DNA of 64,000 nucleotides from Chloroflexota bacterium. GTDB lineage: Bacteria; Chloroflexota; Dehalococcoidia; Lucifugimonadales; UBA3495. The position numbers and the translations under genes were made by a program. The stretch spans positions 161,146 to 225,145 of the forward strand of contig JAPPMU010000052.1 in the NCBI GenBank assembly GCA_028873965.1, given 5' to 3'. The first letter of the stretch is position 1, and each line of letters starts with the position of its first letter. Positions 43,424 to 51,499 of this stretch are shown piece after piece. A model generated the notes under the pieces. It worked only from the letters and a program-made list of their open reading frames with translations. It was not told where the DNA came from and did not search any database.

Positions 43424-45268
43424 TTGCGTTTGATGAGAAATTGCCACCGGTCGGTATCCCACCGTTGGACAGTCCCCTCTTTATTGATGCTCGGAGTATT
43501 TGCGCTGATCTTATCCGCGTGTGGGCAGTCCTCCGATGAAACCACCGAGCCGCCACAGAACGCTGCGTCGCGACCGTCCACCCCAACGGAAGCCCGAGGA
43601 TTCGATGTACCCAGTCAGTTGATCTTTGGGAAGAGCGTGGATCTCGCGTTCGAAATTTCCGGTGAAGTCGGAGAACTAGACGTTGGCGTCGGCGACATGG
43701 TATCTGCCGGAGACGTACTGGCAACTGTGGATTCCGAAACCATCAGAGATTTACGGTACGCCGAGTCGCAAAGCCTCTACCAAATTGACAAGCTTCAGGA
43801 TGATCTGGACCGGGTGTTGGGCTTGGAGTCGTCTGATCCGTTGGTTCGGGCCCAGGCAGAGGGAAGCCTGGCCAAGGCGGAGTTACGATTGCAGATGGCG
43901 CAAGACAATCTGGAGGATTACCTCCTCCAGTACGACGTCGATCTAGGCACCGCGCGGAAAACGGTTGCAGACGCCAAGTTTGCGCTGGACCAAGCCCAAG
44001 ATGCCGTGTCAGATTTTGCCGACATGCACGGGGAAAGCTTTGCCGCTGCGGTGGCGCGACGTTCGGAAGCTCGAGCGAGATTGAACAATGCGCAGGATGT
44101 GGTCACCGATTTTCTGCCGCTGCACAACGAAGCGGTGGCGGCGCTCGAATCGCGGATTGCCAGGGTAGAAAACGATCTGGATCAAGCGCAAGATGCGCTG
44201 CGCGACTTCGACGTTAACCACGCTCAAAGGTTGGCATCGGCCCGAGTTAGATTGGCGGATGTGGAAGCCGATCTGGAAAAGGCGGAGGACGCATTTGAAG
44301 AGTTTCATGTGATGGTGATTGAGGGGCAGTTCCTCAACCTGGATGACGGCCGAAATTTTGACGTAGTGAAGTTCGAAGCCTTGCAGGCCGCGGTGGACTC
44401 GGCCAGGAGAGATGTTGAATTTTGGCAGACGGAACTGACTGATCTGGAGGCGGGACCAAAGGAAGCGGAGCGTACCGGGGCCCAGGCCACCGTCACTAGG
44501 CTGGAGCTGGAGCTGGAGAGACTGAACCGGCAACTGCGCGAAGAATTGGCGGGACCCGATCAAACTGAATTGGACCGCCTCGAATCCAACGTCCTGGTTG
44601 CCAAGGAAACGCTGGATCGAGCCGAGCGAGACTTGGCCGAGTTGGAGCAAGGTATCGATCAACTGAAGCTGGCGAGTCTGGAAGCCGGCGCAGAAAGCGC
44701 CCGTCTCGCCCTTGAAGCCGCTGAGTCAAGGCTGGCCCGGCTCGAAGAAGGTATCGACCAAGCCGTGCTGGCGGATATGAACCAACAGATCGTGACGGCT
44801 CGCGAGGCCAGAGAGGAACTTGCTGCCGGGCCGGATGCCGCTGCTGTTGCGTTGGCGCAGGCCCATCTGGACGATGCGAAATCCGATTACGACGAGATCG
44901 CAGAAGACCTGGAACACTCGTACTTGCGTGCGCCGTTCTCGGGAATGGTGCGCCTGGTCACAATAAAAGAAGGCGACGTCATTACAGTAGATGCCCGCGT
45001 CATCCAACTGGTCGACCCAACGAACATCTCCATCCGTGGCTTGGTGGAAGCCAACAACGTGGAGCGCATCGAGGTCGGCACACCCGGGTCGGTGACGGTG
45101 GCCGCCTTGCCCGACGTTGAATTGGAAGCGCAAGTGCGGGAAATTTCGCCGCATGCCAAGACCGAGCGGGGCGTAATCAGTTTTCCGGTGGAGTTTGCCG
45201 TCGTCGTTCCTTCCGGCGTTACAATACCTGCTAATCCGGGCTTGGTCACCACTACTGTGCGCCCGTGA
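43424..45268 (+). CDS. RND periplasmic adaptor lipoprotein with very long coiled coil
   Basis: A 614-residue HlyD/MacA-like adaptor. A TTG start with GGAGG upstream gives a signal peptide and lipobox LILSACGQ (Cys about residue 36). Next come a lipoyl half-motif (GEVGELDVGVGDMVSAGDVLATVD), about 400 residues of heptad-rich coiled coil (about 105-500), the second lipoyl half (SYLRAPFSGMVRLVTIKEGDVI) and a beta-barrel end. The coiled coil is several times longer than in AcrA. It pairs with the preceding RND pump and may reach across the envelope without a classical TolC. Confidence 0.9.
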   Translation: MRLMRNCHRSVSHRWTVPSLLMLGVFALILSACGQSSDETTEPPQNAASRPSTPTEARGFDVPSQLIFGKSVDLAFEISGEVGELDVGVGDMVSAGDVLATVDSETIRDLRYAESQSLYQIDKLQDDLDRVLGLESSDPLVRAQAEGSLAKAELRLQMAQDNLEDYLLQYDVDLGTARKTVADAKFALDQAQDAVSDFADMHGESFAAAVARRSEARARLNNAQDVVTDFLPLHNEAVAALESRIARVENDLDQAQDALRDFDVNHAQRLASARVRLADVEADLEKAEDAFEEFHVMVIEGQFLNLDDGRNFDVVKFEALQAAVDSARRDVEFWQTELTDLEAGPKEAERTGAQATVTRLELELERLNRQLREELAGPDQTELDRLESNVLVAKETLDRAERDLAELEQGIDQLKLASLEAGAESARLALEAAESRLARLEEGIDQAVLADMNQQIVTAREAREELAAGPDAAAVALAQAHLDDAKSDYDEIAEDLEHSYLRAPFSGMVRLVTIKEGDVITVDARVIQLVDPTNISIRGLVEANNVERIEVGTPGSVTVAALPDVELEAQVREISPHAKTERGVISFPVEFAVVVPSGVTIPANPGLVTTTVRP

Positions 45269-45518
45269 GTCGCGGAACAATGCTCGTCGTCCCCATGGTG
45301 GCGACATCAAGATCAGGCTGAGGTGAGACGCCCGGCGGACAGCCGATTTGAGCAGGCCAGGGCGCTCCATCGCGCTAGTCCTGAGAACGACGTGCACCCG
45401 AGCGTTCTGCTTGACATCGTACTTGATTGACGCATATTCTTTCGCGTACCAAATTCCCATCTTTTTGATCGGTTTCCCGGCTTTAGCGCGGTGAAATCCG
45501 CATCGTGTGAGGAGACAT

Positions 45519-45941
45519 ATGGTTAAGCAGGGTGTGGTGCCTGACGATCTGACCAGGCCATTCTTCGAAGCCGCTAACGAAGGCCGTCTGGTGGTGCAGT
45601 CTTGCACTAACAGTGATCGCCTGTATTTCCCGCCCCGCCCCGCCAGTGAAATCTGCGGCGAGGGCGAGAGCGTCGTCTGGAAGGAAGTCAGCGGACGGGG
45701 CACCATCTACAACTACTGCGTGGTGTACGACTGCCCGGTGGCGTCCCTGAAAGAAGACCTCCCCTTTAACTTGGCCGTCATCATGCTGGAGGAAGACCCC
45801 GGCATCCTGATGTACTCCCACCTGCCGGGCACCGCGCCCGATGAGGTTCCCGTTGGCGCCGCCGTGCGCGTCATCTTCGAGGAGACCGCCAACGGGCAGA
45901 AGGTTCCCGAGTGGGTGCTGGTCGAATAGACGCCCGCGCCG
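45519..45941 (+). CDS. DUF35/OB-fold protein with degenerate zinc ribbon
   Basis: A 136-residue DUF35/OB-fold protein (VVWKEVSGRGTIYNYCVVYDC; PFNLAVIMLEED), the small partner of thiolase-like enzymes. The usual ribbon C-x2-C...FPPR..C-x2-C reads CTNSDRLYFPPRPASEIC, so the inner two Cys are Ser; zinc is probably not bound. GTGAGGAG before the ATG supports the start. It precedes a thiolase-like gene by about 70 bp, the usual arrangement for thiolase-DUF35 pairs. The frame given ends with the TAG at 45927-45929; bases to 45941 are spacer. Confidence 0.88.
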
Positions 45942-46006
45942 CCGACCCGTCCGCCCATGAGAAACTGCGAATCGTCGGTACGCAATTCGTACCCAAGGAG
46001 TGAGAT

Positions 46007-47338
46007 ATGACCACTCAAATGGCGCCAGAATCAATGTATCGCTCCACCGAGGGCTTGGGAGTCTGGGAGCACCGGGGTAAGGTGGCGTCCGTTGGCATCG
46101 GACACTCTCCCACCGCCCGCCGTTGGGACGGCAGGGCGGAAACATCTGTGGGTGCGCTGAGTATTGGCGCCCTGCGGACGGCAATCGCAGACGCCGGAGT
46201 GCCGCCAGACCAGGTAGATGGCCTGGTGCTGGTTCCGGTCACCACTACTGGGGCGCACTGGCCCGAAGATCAGCCCGTGCCCATGGACGTTGTCAACGCA
46301 TTCAATCCGACTGACGATCCTCTGGACGGCGTCGGTCAGTTGAGCGCCGAATGGATTCTCAAAAACATGCCTGAACTGACCAATGTCAAGTTCACCATGT
46401 ACGCACCCGGCTGCATGTCCGCAGCGATAGTGGTTGCTGCGCAGGCCGTCGGTGATGGCCTCGCCACCAACTGCCTGGTTCTAAAAGGTTGGCACAACCT
46501 TGAGGGTCGCTACAACCACGGTGGCATCAGCGCCGCCAGCGAAGTGCCAGGAAGTTTCGCCATAAGCCCAGGCCGCACCCTGTGGGGCGCTCCCGGCTGT
46601 TACGGAACAGCGCTGCAATTTGCGCAGTACTGCACCAAGTATGGCAAACACCATGACATGATGGCGCCATTCATGCAGAACTCCAGGCGGAACGGTCTCC
46701 TGTTCCCCGAAGGCTACTGGGCGCAGCACCGCCCTGAGCAGCTGACCCCTGAGGACTACCTGTCGTCGCGGTGGATCGCGAAGCCGGCCAACCTCTTTGA
46801 CAACGACATACCGATCATGGTCGCAGCAGCGTACCTGTTCACGACCGCGGACCGCGCGCAGGATATGGCGCAGAAGCCGGTTTACATCCTCAACCATGCC
46901 TCCAGTCGCGGCGTGGCGCGCAGCATAACGCCGACGCTGGAAGAAGTGGAAGTGGAGACCGCATCTACCGGACGCAAGATCTACGAGGGAGCTGGCATTA
47001 CCGCAGACGATCTCTCCTTTGAGAACATGTACGACGGGTTCGCCCAGTTCCACCAGTTCCACATCGAAGGCTTGCGTTATCGCGGGATGCAGCCCGGCGA
47101 CGCCCTTGATTTCTATCAGACCGACATCAGCATCGAAGGGCCCAACCCCATCCTGTCCAGTGGCGGAAACATCGGCAGTGGCCGGAGTCGGTTCTGGATG
47201 CACACCGATTGCATGCAGCAGATACAGGGCAGAGCCGGGGCGCGCGCGTTGACCGGAGTGAAGCCGGAAATTGCCGTTTCGGGTGGACCCATGCCTTTCG
47301 GCGGCAATTTCACGGTTTGGAGCGCTACGCCGGACTAA
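46007..47338 (+). CDS. Thiolase/SCP2-like acyl-transferase or retro-aldolase
   Basis: A 443-residue thiolase-superfamily protein with RTAIADAGVPPDQVDGLVLVP, a candidate active-site Cys in APGCMSAAIVVAAQAV, ENMYDGFAQFHQF, and a C-terminal GGNIGSGRSRFW segment. It sits after an OB-fold (DUF35) gene; such pairs act as SCP2-thiolases or as retro-aldol lyases that shorten steroid-like side chains. I cannot tell which from sequence. AAGGAG precedes the ATG, and a terminator-like hairpin follows. Confidence 0.85.
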   Translation: MTTQMAPESMYRSTEGLGVWEHRGKVASVGIGHSPTARRWDGRAETSVGALSIGALRTAIADAGVPPDQVDGLVLVPVTTTGAHWPEDQPVPMDVVNAFNPTDDPLDGVGQLSAEWILKNMPELTNVKFTMYAPGCMSAAIVVAAQAVGDGLATNCLVLKGWHNLEGRYNHGGISAASEVPGSFAISPGRTLWGAPGCYGTALQFAQYCTKYGKHHDMMAPFMQNSRRNGLLFPEGYWAQHRPEQLTPEDYLSSRWIAKPANLFDNDIPIMVAAAYLFTTADRAQDMAQKPVYILNHASSRGVARSITPTLEEVEVETASTGRKIYEGAGITADDLSFENMYDGFAQFHQFHIEGLRYRGMQPGDALDFYQTDISIEGPNPILSSGGNIGSGRSRFWMHTDCMQQIQGRAGARALTGVKPEIAVSGGPMPFGGNFTVWSATPD

Positions 47339-47371
47339 CCGCACGTTAGCCAATTCGATCACATCGTCGCT

Positions 47372-47400
47372 TTGGGCGACCTCAAGGGGTCGCCCAATTT
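47372..47400 (+). terminator. Terminator-like hairpin after the thiolase
   Basis: TTGGGCGACC (47372-47381) pairs exactly with GGTCGCCCAA (47388-47397) around TCAAGG, followed by TTTTC. It lies 34 bases after the thiolase stop and before the HAD-like gene. Confidence 0.8.
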
Positions 47401-47438
47401 TCGGGTTTGGGCTCCCCACGAATCACCAGAGGAGAAAC

Positions 47439-47792
47439 ATGGCCATTCTCATCAGTTTTGACATCGACGGCACTTTGGAAGTGGGAGACCCGCCGGGCCC
47501 ATTGACCATGGAGATGGTGAAGATCGTCCAGGATAAAGGTTTCCTCATTGGAAGTTGCTCCGATAGACCGCCCAGCAGCCAGCGGTCTATGTGGGAAGAA
47601 CATCACATAAGCGTGGACTTCACAGTCGCGAAGCATCTGCTGTCGGACGTCAAATCAGGCTTCACCGCAGACGCTTACTACCATATCGGCGACCGTGAAG
47701 ACCTGGACCGTCAGAACGCTTTGCGAAACGGGTTCGAATTCCTGTGGCCCGACGAGGCAGCAGCCCAGCCCTGGTTCCTTCCCGATGACTGA
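47439..47792 (+). CDS. Small HAD-like hydrolase
   Basis: A 117-residue protein with N-terminal ILISFDIDGTLEVGDPPG (HAD motif I, DxDGT), then GFLIGSCSDRPPSSQ and a late YYHIGDREDLDRQNA that fits motif IV. It is much shorter than a usual HAD with cap, so it is a capless minimal type. GGAG precedes the ATG. Substrate unknown. Confidence 0.82.
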   Translation: MAILISFDIDGTLEVGDPPGPLTMEMVKIVQDKGFLIGSCSDRPPSSQRSMWEEHHISVDFTVAKHLLSDVKSGFTADAYYHIGDREDLDRQNALRNGFEFLWPDEAAAQPWFLPDD

Positions 47793-47873
47793 CGCACGAC
47801 CCCACCTTAAGGAGAGCGTCGATGACGTGGCCTTTAGGTCCGCGACGCAGGTGCCTGCCCCGAAACATTTGCC

Positions 47874-49223
47874 GTGACAGATACGGAAGGTGACATGCAG
47901 CGACGACGACCTCGCGTCTTCTACGGCTGGTGGGTCGTCGTCGTTTCCTCATTGTTGGGTATGTTCGGGAACGGGTCGATATCCCAGGGGTTCCCGAGAT
48001 TTTTTGTGCCTATCCGGACCGAGTTGGGCCTGACCTCCGCGCAAATGTCGTTGGTGTTCAGCCTCGCGCGGGCTGAAGGAAGCGCCGGGGGCCCCCTGGT
48101 AGGTTGGGCCGTCGACCGTTACGGAGCCAGGCCGATGATTCTGGCCGGCGGGCTGATGACCGGCGTCGGAACCATCTTGCTGTCCCGGGCGGATAGCTAT
48201 TGGGAATTGATCATTTTGTTCTCAGGGATCATTTCTCTGGGGAAAAGCGCTGGGTTCGGCCAAACCCTGATGGCGGCCGTCAACCAATGGTTCATCCGCC
48301 GACGATCAGTAGCGATGTCGACTCTGATGACGGCGTTCGCGGGCGGCGGCGCGTTTGTAGTGCTCCTCCTGAATTTCGGAATCCAGCAGATTGGGTGGAG
48401 GGACACGATACTCTGGACCGGGGTTTTCATCGTAGCGATGACGCTGCCGGCGGCGTTTTTCATACGGAGTCGTCCCGAGGACATGGGCTTGTTGCCCGAC
48501 GGAGACATCCCCGAGGATGCCGGTACCGGAACCGGTTCCGGTGGTCGTGGGCACAGGAGTTCAGGCGACGTCAGTTTTTCGTTTCGCCAGGCGATCCAAA
48601 CTCGCACTTATTGGCTGATCATGGTGGGCGCAATCCTGCGCGTGTCCGTGACCAACGGGATGTTGGTGCACGTGTTTCCGATCATGACTTTGCGAGGAAT
48701 TTCCGCGAACGAAGCGGCGGTTTGGGTCGCGGCCATGTTCTTCCTGGGAATACCCTTGCGGTTCATCATGGGGGTCACCTCAGATAAGTTCCGCGGCAAC
48801 GTGCTCCTGGCCATAGGCATGATTATCGGCGCTATCGGCATGGGCGGTTTGTGGATCGGACCGGGGGTGATCGGCCTGCTCCTCTTCGTGGTCGGTATAG
48901 CCATCGTCGAAGGGATCACATCGGTGAACTGGCTGATGTTGTCCGATTATTATGGCCGCGCCAGGTTTGCAACACTGATGGGGTTTATGAGCCTTTTCAT
49001 GAACGTGGGAATGTTCATTTCCCCATACGCGTCGGGGTTGGTCTTCGACCGCACGGGGAGCTACTACTGGGTGCTCGCGGTATTCACGCCGTTGTACCTG
49101 GTTAGCGCCGTGGCATTTCTGTTCGCCACTCGGCCCAACCCGCCGGCCAGCACGCGCAGAAGATGGATAGGCACGGAGGCCCGAACTCCGGTACCGTCGC
49201 CGTCGGGCGGGGACGGAAATTGA
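47874..49223 (+). CDS. MFS transporter (oxalate/formate or monocarboxylate-like)
   Basis: A 449-residue twelve-helix MFS protein. The N-terminus FYGWWVVVVSSLLGMFGNGS, the GPLVGWAVDRYGARPMILAGG loop, and GITSVNWLMLSDYYGRARFATLMG at helix 10 resemble the oxalate/formate antiporter and monocarboxylate families. A Gly-rich acidic loop divides the halves (about 210-235). The start GTG at 47874 could be replaced by the ATG at 47895. Substrate unknown. Confidence 0.9.
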   Translation: MTDTEGDMQRRRPRVFYGWWVVVVSSLLGMFGNGSISQGFPRFFVPIRTELGLTSAQMSLVFSLARAEGSAGGPLVGWAVDRYGARPMILAGGLMTGVGTILLSRADSYWELIILFSGIISLGKSAGFGQTLMAAVNQWFIRRRSVAMSTLMTAFAGGGAFVVLLLNFGIQQIGWRDTILWTGVFIVAMTLPAAFFIRSRPEDMGLLPDGDIPEDAGTGTGSGGRGHRSSGDVSFSFRQAIQTRTYWLIMVGAILRVSVTNGMLVHVFPIMTLRGISANEAAVWVAAMFFLGIPLRFIMGVTSDKFRGNVLLAIGMIIGAIGMGGLWIGPGVIGLLLFVVGIAIVEGITSVNWLMLSDYYGRARFATLMGFMSLFMNVGMFISPYASGLVFDRTGSYYWVLAVFTPLYLVSAVAFLFATRPNPPASTRRRWIGTEARTPVPSPSGGDGN

Positions 49224-49285
49224 CCACAGATTAATTCACGCGCCTCGTTAGCAAATCGCCAACGACCCACCAGCGAGGAAATCTC

Positions 49286-49873
49286 ATGGACCCGCAACCC
49301 GTCACTCTCCATGGCAAACACGTTCGCCTGGAACCGATCGGACCGCAGCACGCTGAAGACCTGTTCCGGGTGGGAACCGACGAATCGATTTGGCGTTTTT
49401 CCTCCAGGCCCGCCTTTACAAGCCTGGATGACGTCAAGCAATGGGTTGAGTCGTGTACGGCACGGAACGATATTGAGGGACGTGTCCAGTTCGCCGTCGT
49501 CCACCAGGCGGAGGGTAGAGCGGTCGGCTCGACCGGTTACTTGGACGTCGATCGGCCCAACCGGGCACTGGAGATAGGCATGACGTGGTACGGCACAGCG
49601 TACCAGCGAACGGCGGTCAACACTGAATGCAAGTTCCTGCTGTTGAGCCACGCTTTTGAGGAGTTGGGGGCGTTGAGAGTGTGCCTGAAAGCCGACCACC
49701 GCAACACTCGGTCGCTGCGGGCGATTGAACGTATCGGCGCCACACGGGAAGGCGTGCTGCGCAACCACCGCATTGCCAGAGACGGGGTGAATCGACATTC
49801 GGTGTATTACGGGATCATCGACAGTGATTGGCCAAGAGTGCGAAACCGACTGCAGGCGATCCTGGCCAGATAG
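49286..49873 (+). CDS. GNAT N-acetyltransferase (RimJ/RimL-like)
   Basis: A 195-residue GNAT-fold protein: HGKHVRLEPIGPQHAEDLFRV, the FAVVHQAEGRAVGSTGYLDV strand pair, GMTWYGTAYQRTAVNTECK (the acetyl-CoA binding region), and NTRSLRAIERIGATREGVLRNHR near the end. The substrate is probably an N-terminal amine or small molecule. It precedes the molybdenum-hydroxylase genes on the same strand by about 160 bp but probably has its own transcript. Confidence 0.9.
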   Translation: MDPQPVTLHGKHVRLEPIGPQHAEDLFRVGTDESIWRFSSRPAFTSLDDVKQWVESCTARNDIEGRVQFAVVHQAEGRAVGSTGYLDVDRPNRALEIGMTWYGTAYQRTAVNTECKFLLLSHAFEELGALRVCLKADHRNTRSLRAIERIGATREGVLRNHRIARDGVNRHSVYYGIIDSDWPRVRNRLQAILAR

Positions 49874-50010
49874 GGATCATCTGTAGCGCGACACGTTTGG
49901 TTGCGGTATGATGGCGCGCGTTCCCAAATGGTCGGCTGCCCCGGCCGGCTTACGGCATTTGCAGACGCCGGCACGAGGCAAGCAACCGCTAAAGAGGCCG
50001 CTGATCGTGC

Positions 50011-50016
50011 TATAAT
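50011..50016 (+). promoter_or_regulatory. TATAAT -10 box upstream of the molybdenum hydroxylase operon
   Basis: TATAAT lies 21 bases before the first gene's ATG. No clear -35 box is at the usual distance, so a regulated or extended promoter is possible. Confidence 0.4.
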
Positions 50017-50036
50017 CTGCGCCGCAGGAGGTGCCC

Positions 50037-50912
50037 ATGCGAGCTATTGATTACGTTGCCCCTACTTCCCTCAGCGATGCCGTTTCCGTCATGGCGCAGC
50101 ACGGTGACCGCGCGCGCCCCCTGGCCGGCGGCACTGACATCATCGTGCAACTGCGCGGCGGACGGCGCGAGCTTGACGCCCTGGTGGATACCAAAAAGAT
50201 CCCCGAGCTGAACGCCCTCAACCTCAGTGATAGCGGGCTGCAAATCGGCGCTGCCGTGCCCTGCTACCAGATCTACAACAACCAGGCCGTCGCCGCAGCT
50301 TACCCCGGCCTCATTGATGCCGCCAGCCTCATTGGCAGCATCCAGATCCAGGGTCGCGCCACTTTCGGCGGAAACCTGTGCAACGCCGCTCCGTCCGGCG
50401 ACACCATACCGCCCGTCATCACCCAGGGCGGCGAGGCCCACATCAACGGTCCCAACGGCTGGCGCACGGTCCCCACCGAGGATTTCTGCACCGGTCCCGG
50501 CCGGAACGTCTTGGAACCCGGTGAGTTGCTGGTGGCCATCCAGATACCGGCGCCGGCCGCCCACTCCGGCAGCGCTTACCTGCGGTTCATCCCCCGCAAC
50601 GAAATGGACATCGCCGTTGCCGGCGTGTCCTCCACCGTAGTGCTGGACGCCTCCGGGCAGACCATTCAGTCCGCCCGTATCGCTCTGGCCTCCGTCGGTC
50701 CCACGCCAATCCTGGCTACCGCCGCCGGCGAGAGCCTGGCCGGCAAGGCCGTGTCCGATGAGGCCATCGAGGAGGCCGGCCGCCTTGCCAGTGAAGCCGC
50801 TACCCCCATCACCGACATGCGCGGCACCATCCGCCAGCGTCACCACCTGGTCGCGGTGCTCACCCGCCGCACCCTGAACATCGCCATCCGGCGCGCCCGA
50901 GGGGAGGAGTAA
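50037..50912 (+). CDS. Xanthine-dehydrogenase family FAD-binding subunit (CoxM-like)
   Basis: A 291-residue FAD domain protein of molybdenum hydroxylases. It starts MRAIDYVAPTSLSDAVSVM after a GGAGGT box, then AGGTDIIVQLRGG (FAD pyrophosphate binding), the IGAAVPCYQ segment, GRATFGGNLCNAAPSGDTIPPV, and GSAYLRFIPRNEMDIAVAGV. It is first of three genes in FAD, iron-sulfur, Mo order; with the next two it would form a (LMS)2 hydroxylase. Confidence 0.92.
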   Translation: MRAIDYVAPTSLSDAVSVMAQHGDRARPLAGGTDIIVQLRGGRRELDALVDTKKIPELNALNLSDSGLQIGAAVPCYQIYNNQAVAAAYPGLIDAASLIGSIQIQGRATFGGNLCNAAPSGDTIPPVITQGGEAHINGPNGWRTVPTEDFCTGPGRNVLEPGELLVAIQIPAPAAHSGSAYLRFIPRNEMDIAVAGVSSTVVLDASGQTIQSARIALASVGPTPILATAAGESLAGKAVSDEAIEEAGRLASEAATPITDMRGTIRQRHHLVAVLTRRTLNIAIRRARGEE

Positions 50913-50914
50913 CA

Positions 50915-51391
50915 ATGCCCGGACTTGTCCACGTAACCACCACCATCAACGGCAACCAGACCGACTTTCTTTGTGAACCTCGCCAGAGCCTGCTCGAGTG
51001 CCTGCGCGACGTCGTGGGAATGACAGGCTCCAAGGAGGGTTGCAACGACGGCAACTGTGGAGCCTGCACGGTCAACCTGGACGGCCGCATCGTATGCTCT
51101 TGCTTGGTTCTGGGCGTCGAGGCTCAGGGAGCTGAGGTCAACACCATTGAGGGCGTGGCTTCTGCCGAGGGGCTGCATCCCATTCAGCAGTCTTTCCTGG
51201 AAAATGCTGCCCTCCAGTGCGGTATCTGCACCCCGGGTTTCATCGTCGCCGCCAAAGCTCTGCTGGATGCCGAGCCCGACGCTGACGAAGCGCGCATTCG
51301 CCACTGGCTGGCCGGCAACCTGTGCCGCTGCACCGGTTACGACAAGATCGTCCGCGCGGTAATTGACGCCGGAGAACGGATGCGGGCGTAA
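50915..51391 (+). CDS. Xanthine-dehydrogenase family [2Fe-2S] subunit (CoxS-like)
   Basis: A 158-residue protein with two [2Fe-2S] clusters: N-terminal GSKEGCNDGNCGACTVNLDG plus C61 region, and C-terminal ALQCGICTPGFIVAA with LAGNLCRCTGYDKIVRAV. It carries electrons from the Mo subunit to the FAD subunit. It starts two bases after the FAD-subunit stop. The first 50 residues have the plant-ferredoxin fold expected for this group. Confidence 0.94.
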   Translation: MPGLVHVTTTINGNQTDFLCEPRQSLLECLRDVVGMTGSKEGCNDGNCGACTVNLDGRIVCSCLVLGVEAQGAEVNTIEGVASAEGLHPIQQSFLENAALQCGICTPGFIVAAKALLDAEPDADEARIRHWLAGNLCRCTGYDKIVRAVIDAGERMRA

Positions 51392-51447
51392 GCCTTCTTT
51401 CGCCGCCGGGCGACGGAAGTCCGGCTCCCGTTTCGACGCTTGTGATT

Positions 51448-51482
51448 GCAGGGGCGAATAGTTATTCGCCCCTGCGCTTTTA
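51448..51482 (+). terminator. Hairpin between the CoxS-like and CoxL-like genes
   Basis: GCAGGGGCGAATA (51448-51460) pairs with TATTCGCCCCTGC (51463-51475), followed by GCTTTTAG. It resembles an intrinsic terminator but sits inside the operon, so it may tune expression of the large subunit or be a mobile hairpin. Confidence 0.6.
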
Positions 51483-51499
51483 GAGAGAGGTGAACCCAA

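Noticed and set aside
44726..45706. 326-aa minus-strand frame across the intergenic region
   Set aside because: Mostly antisense to the adaptor gene; the central segment resembles no transposase.
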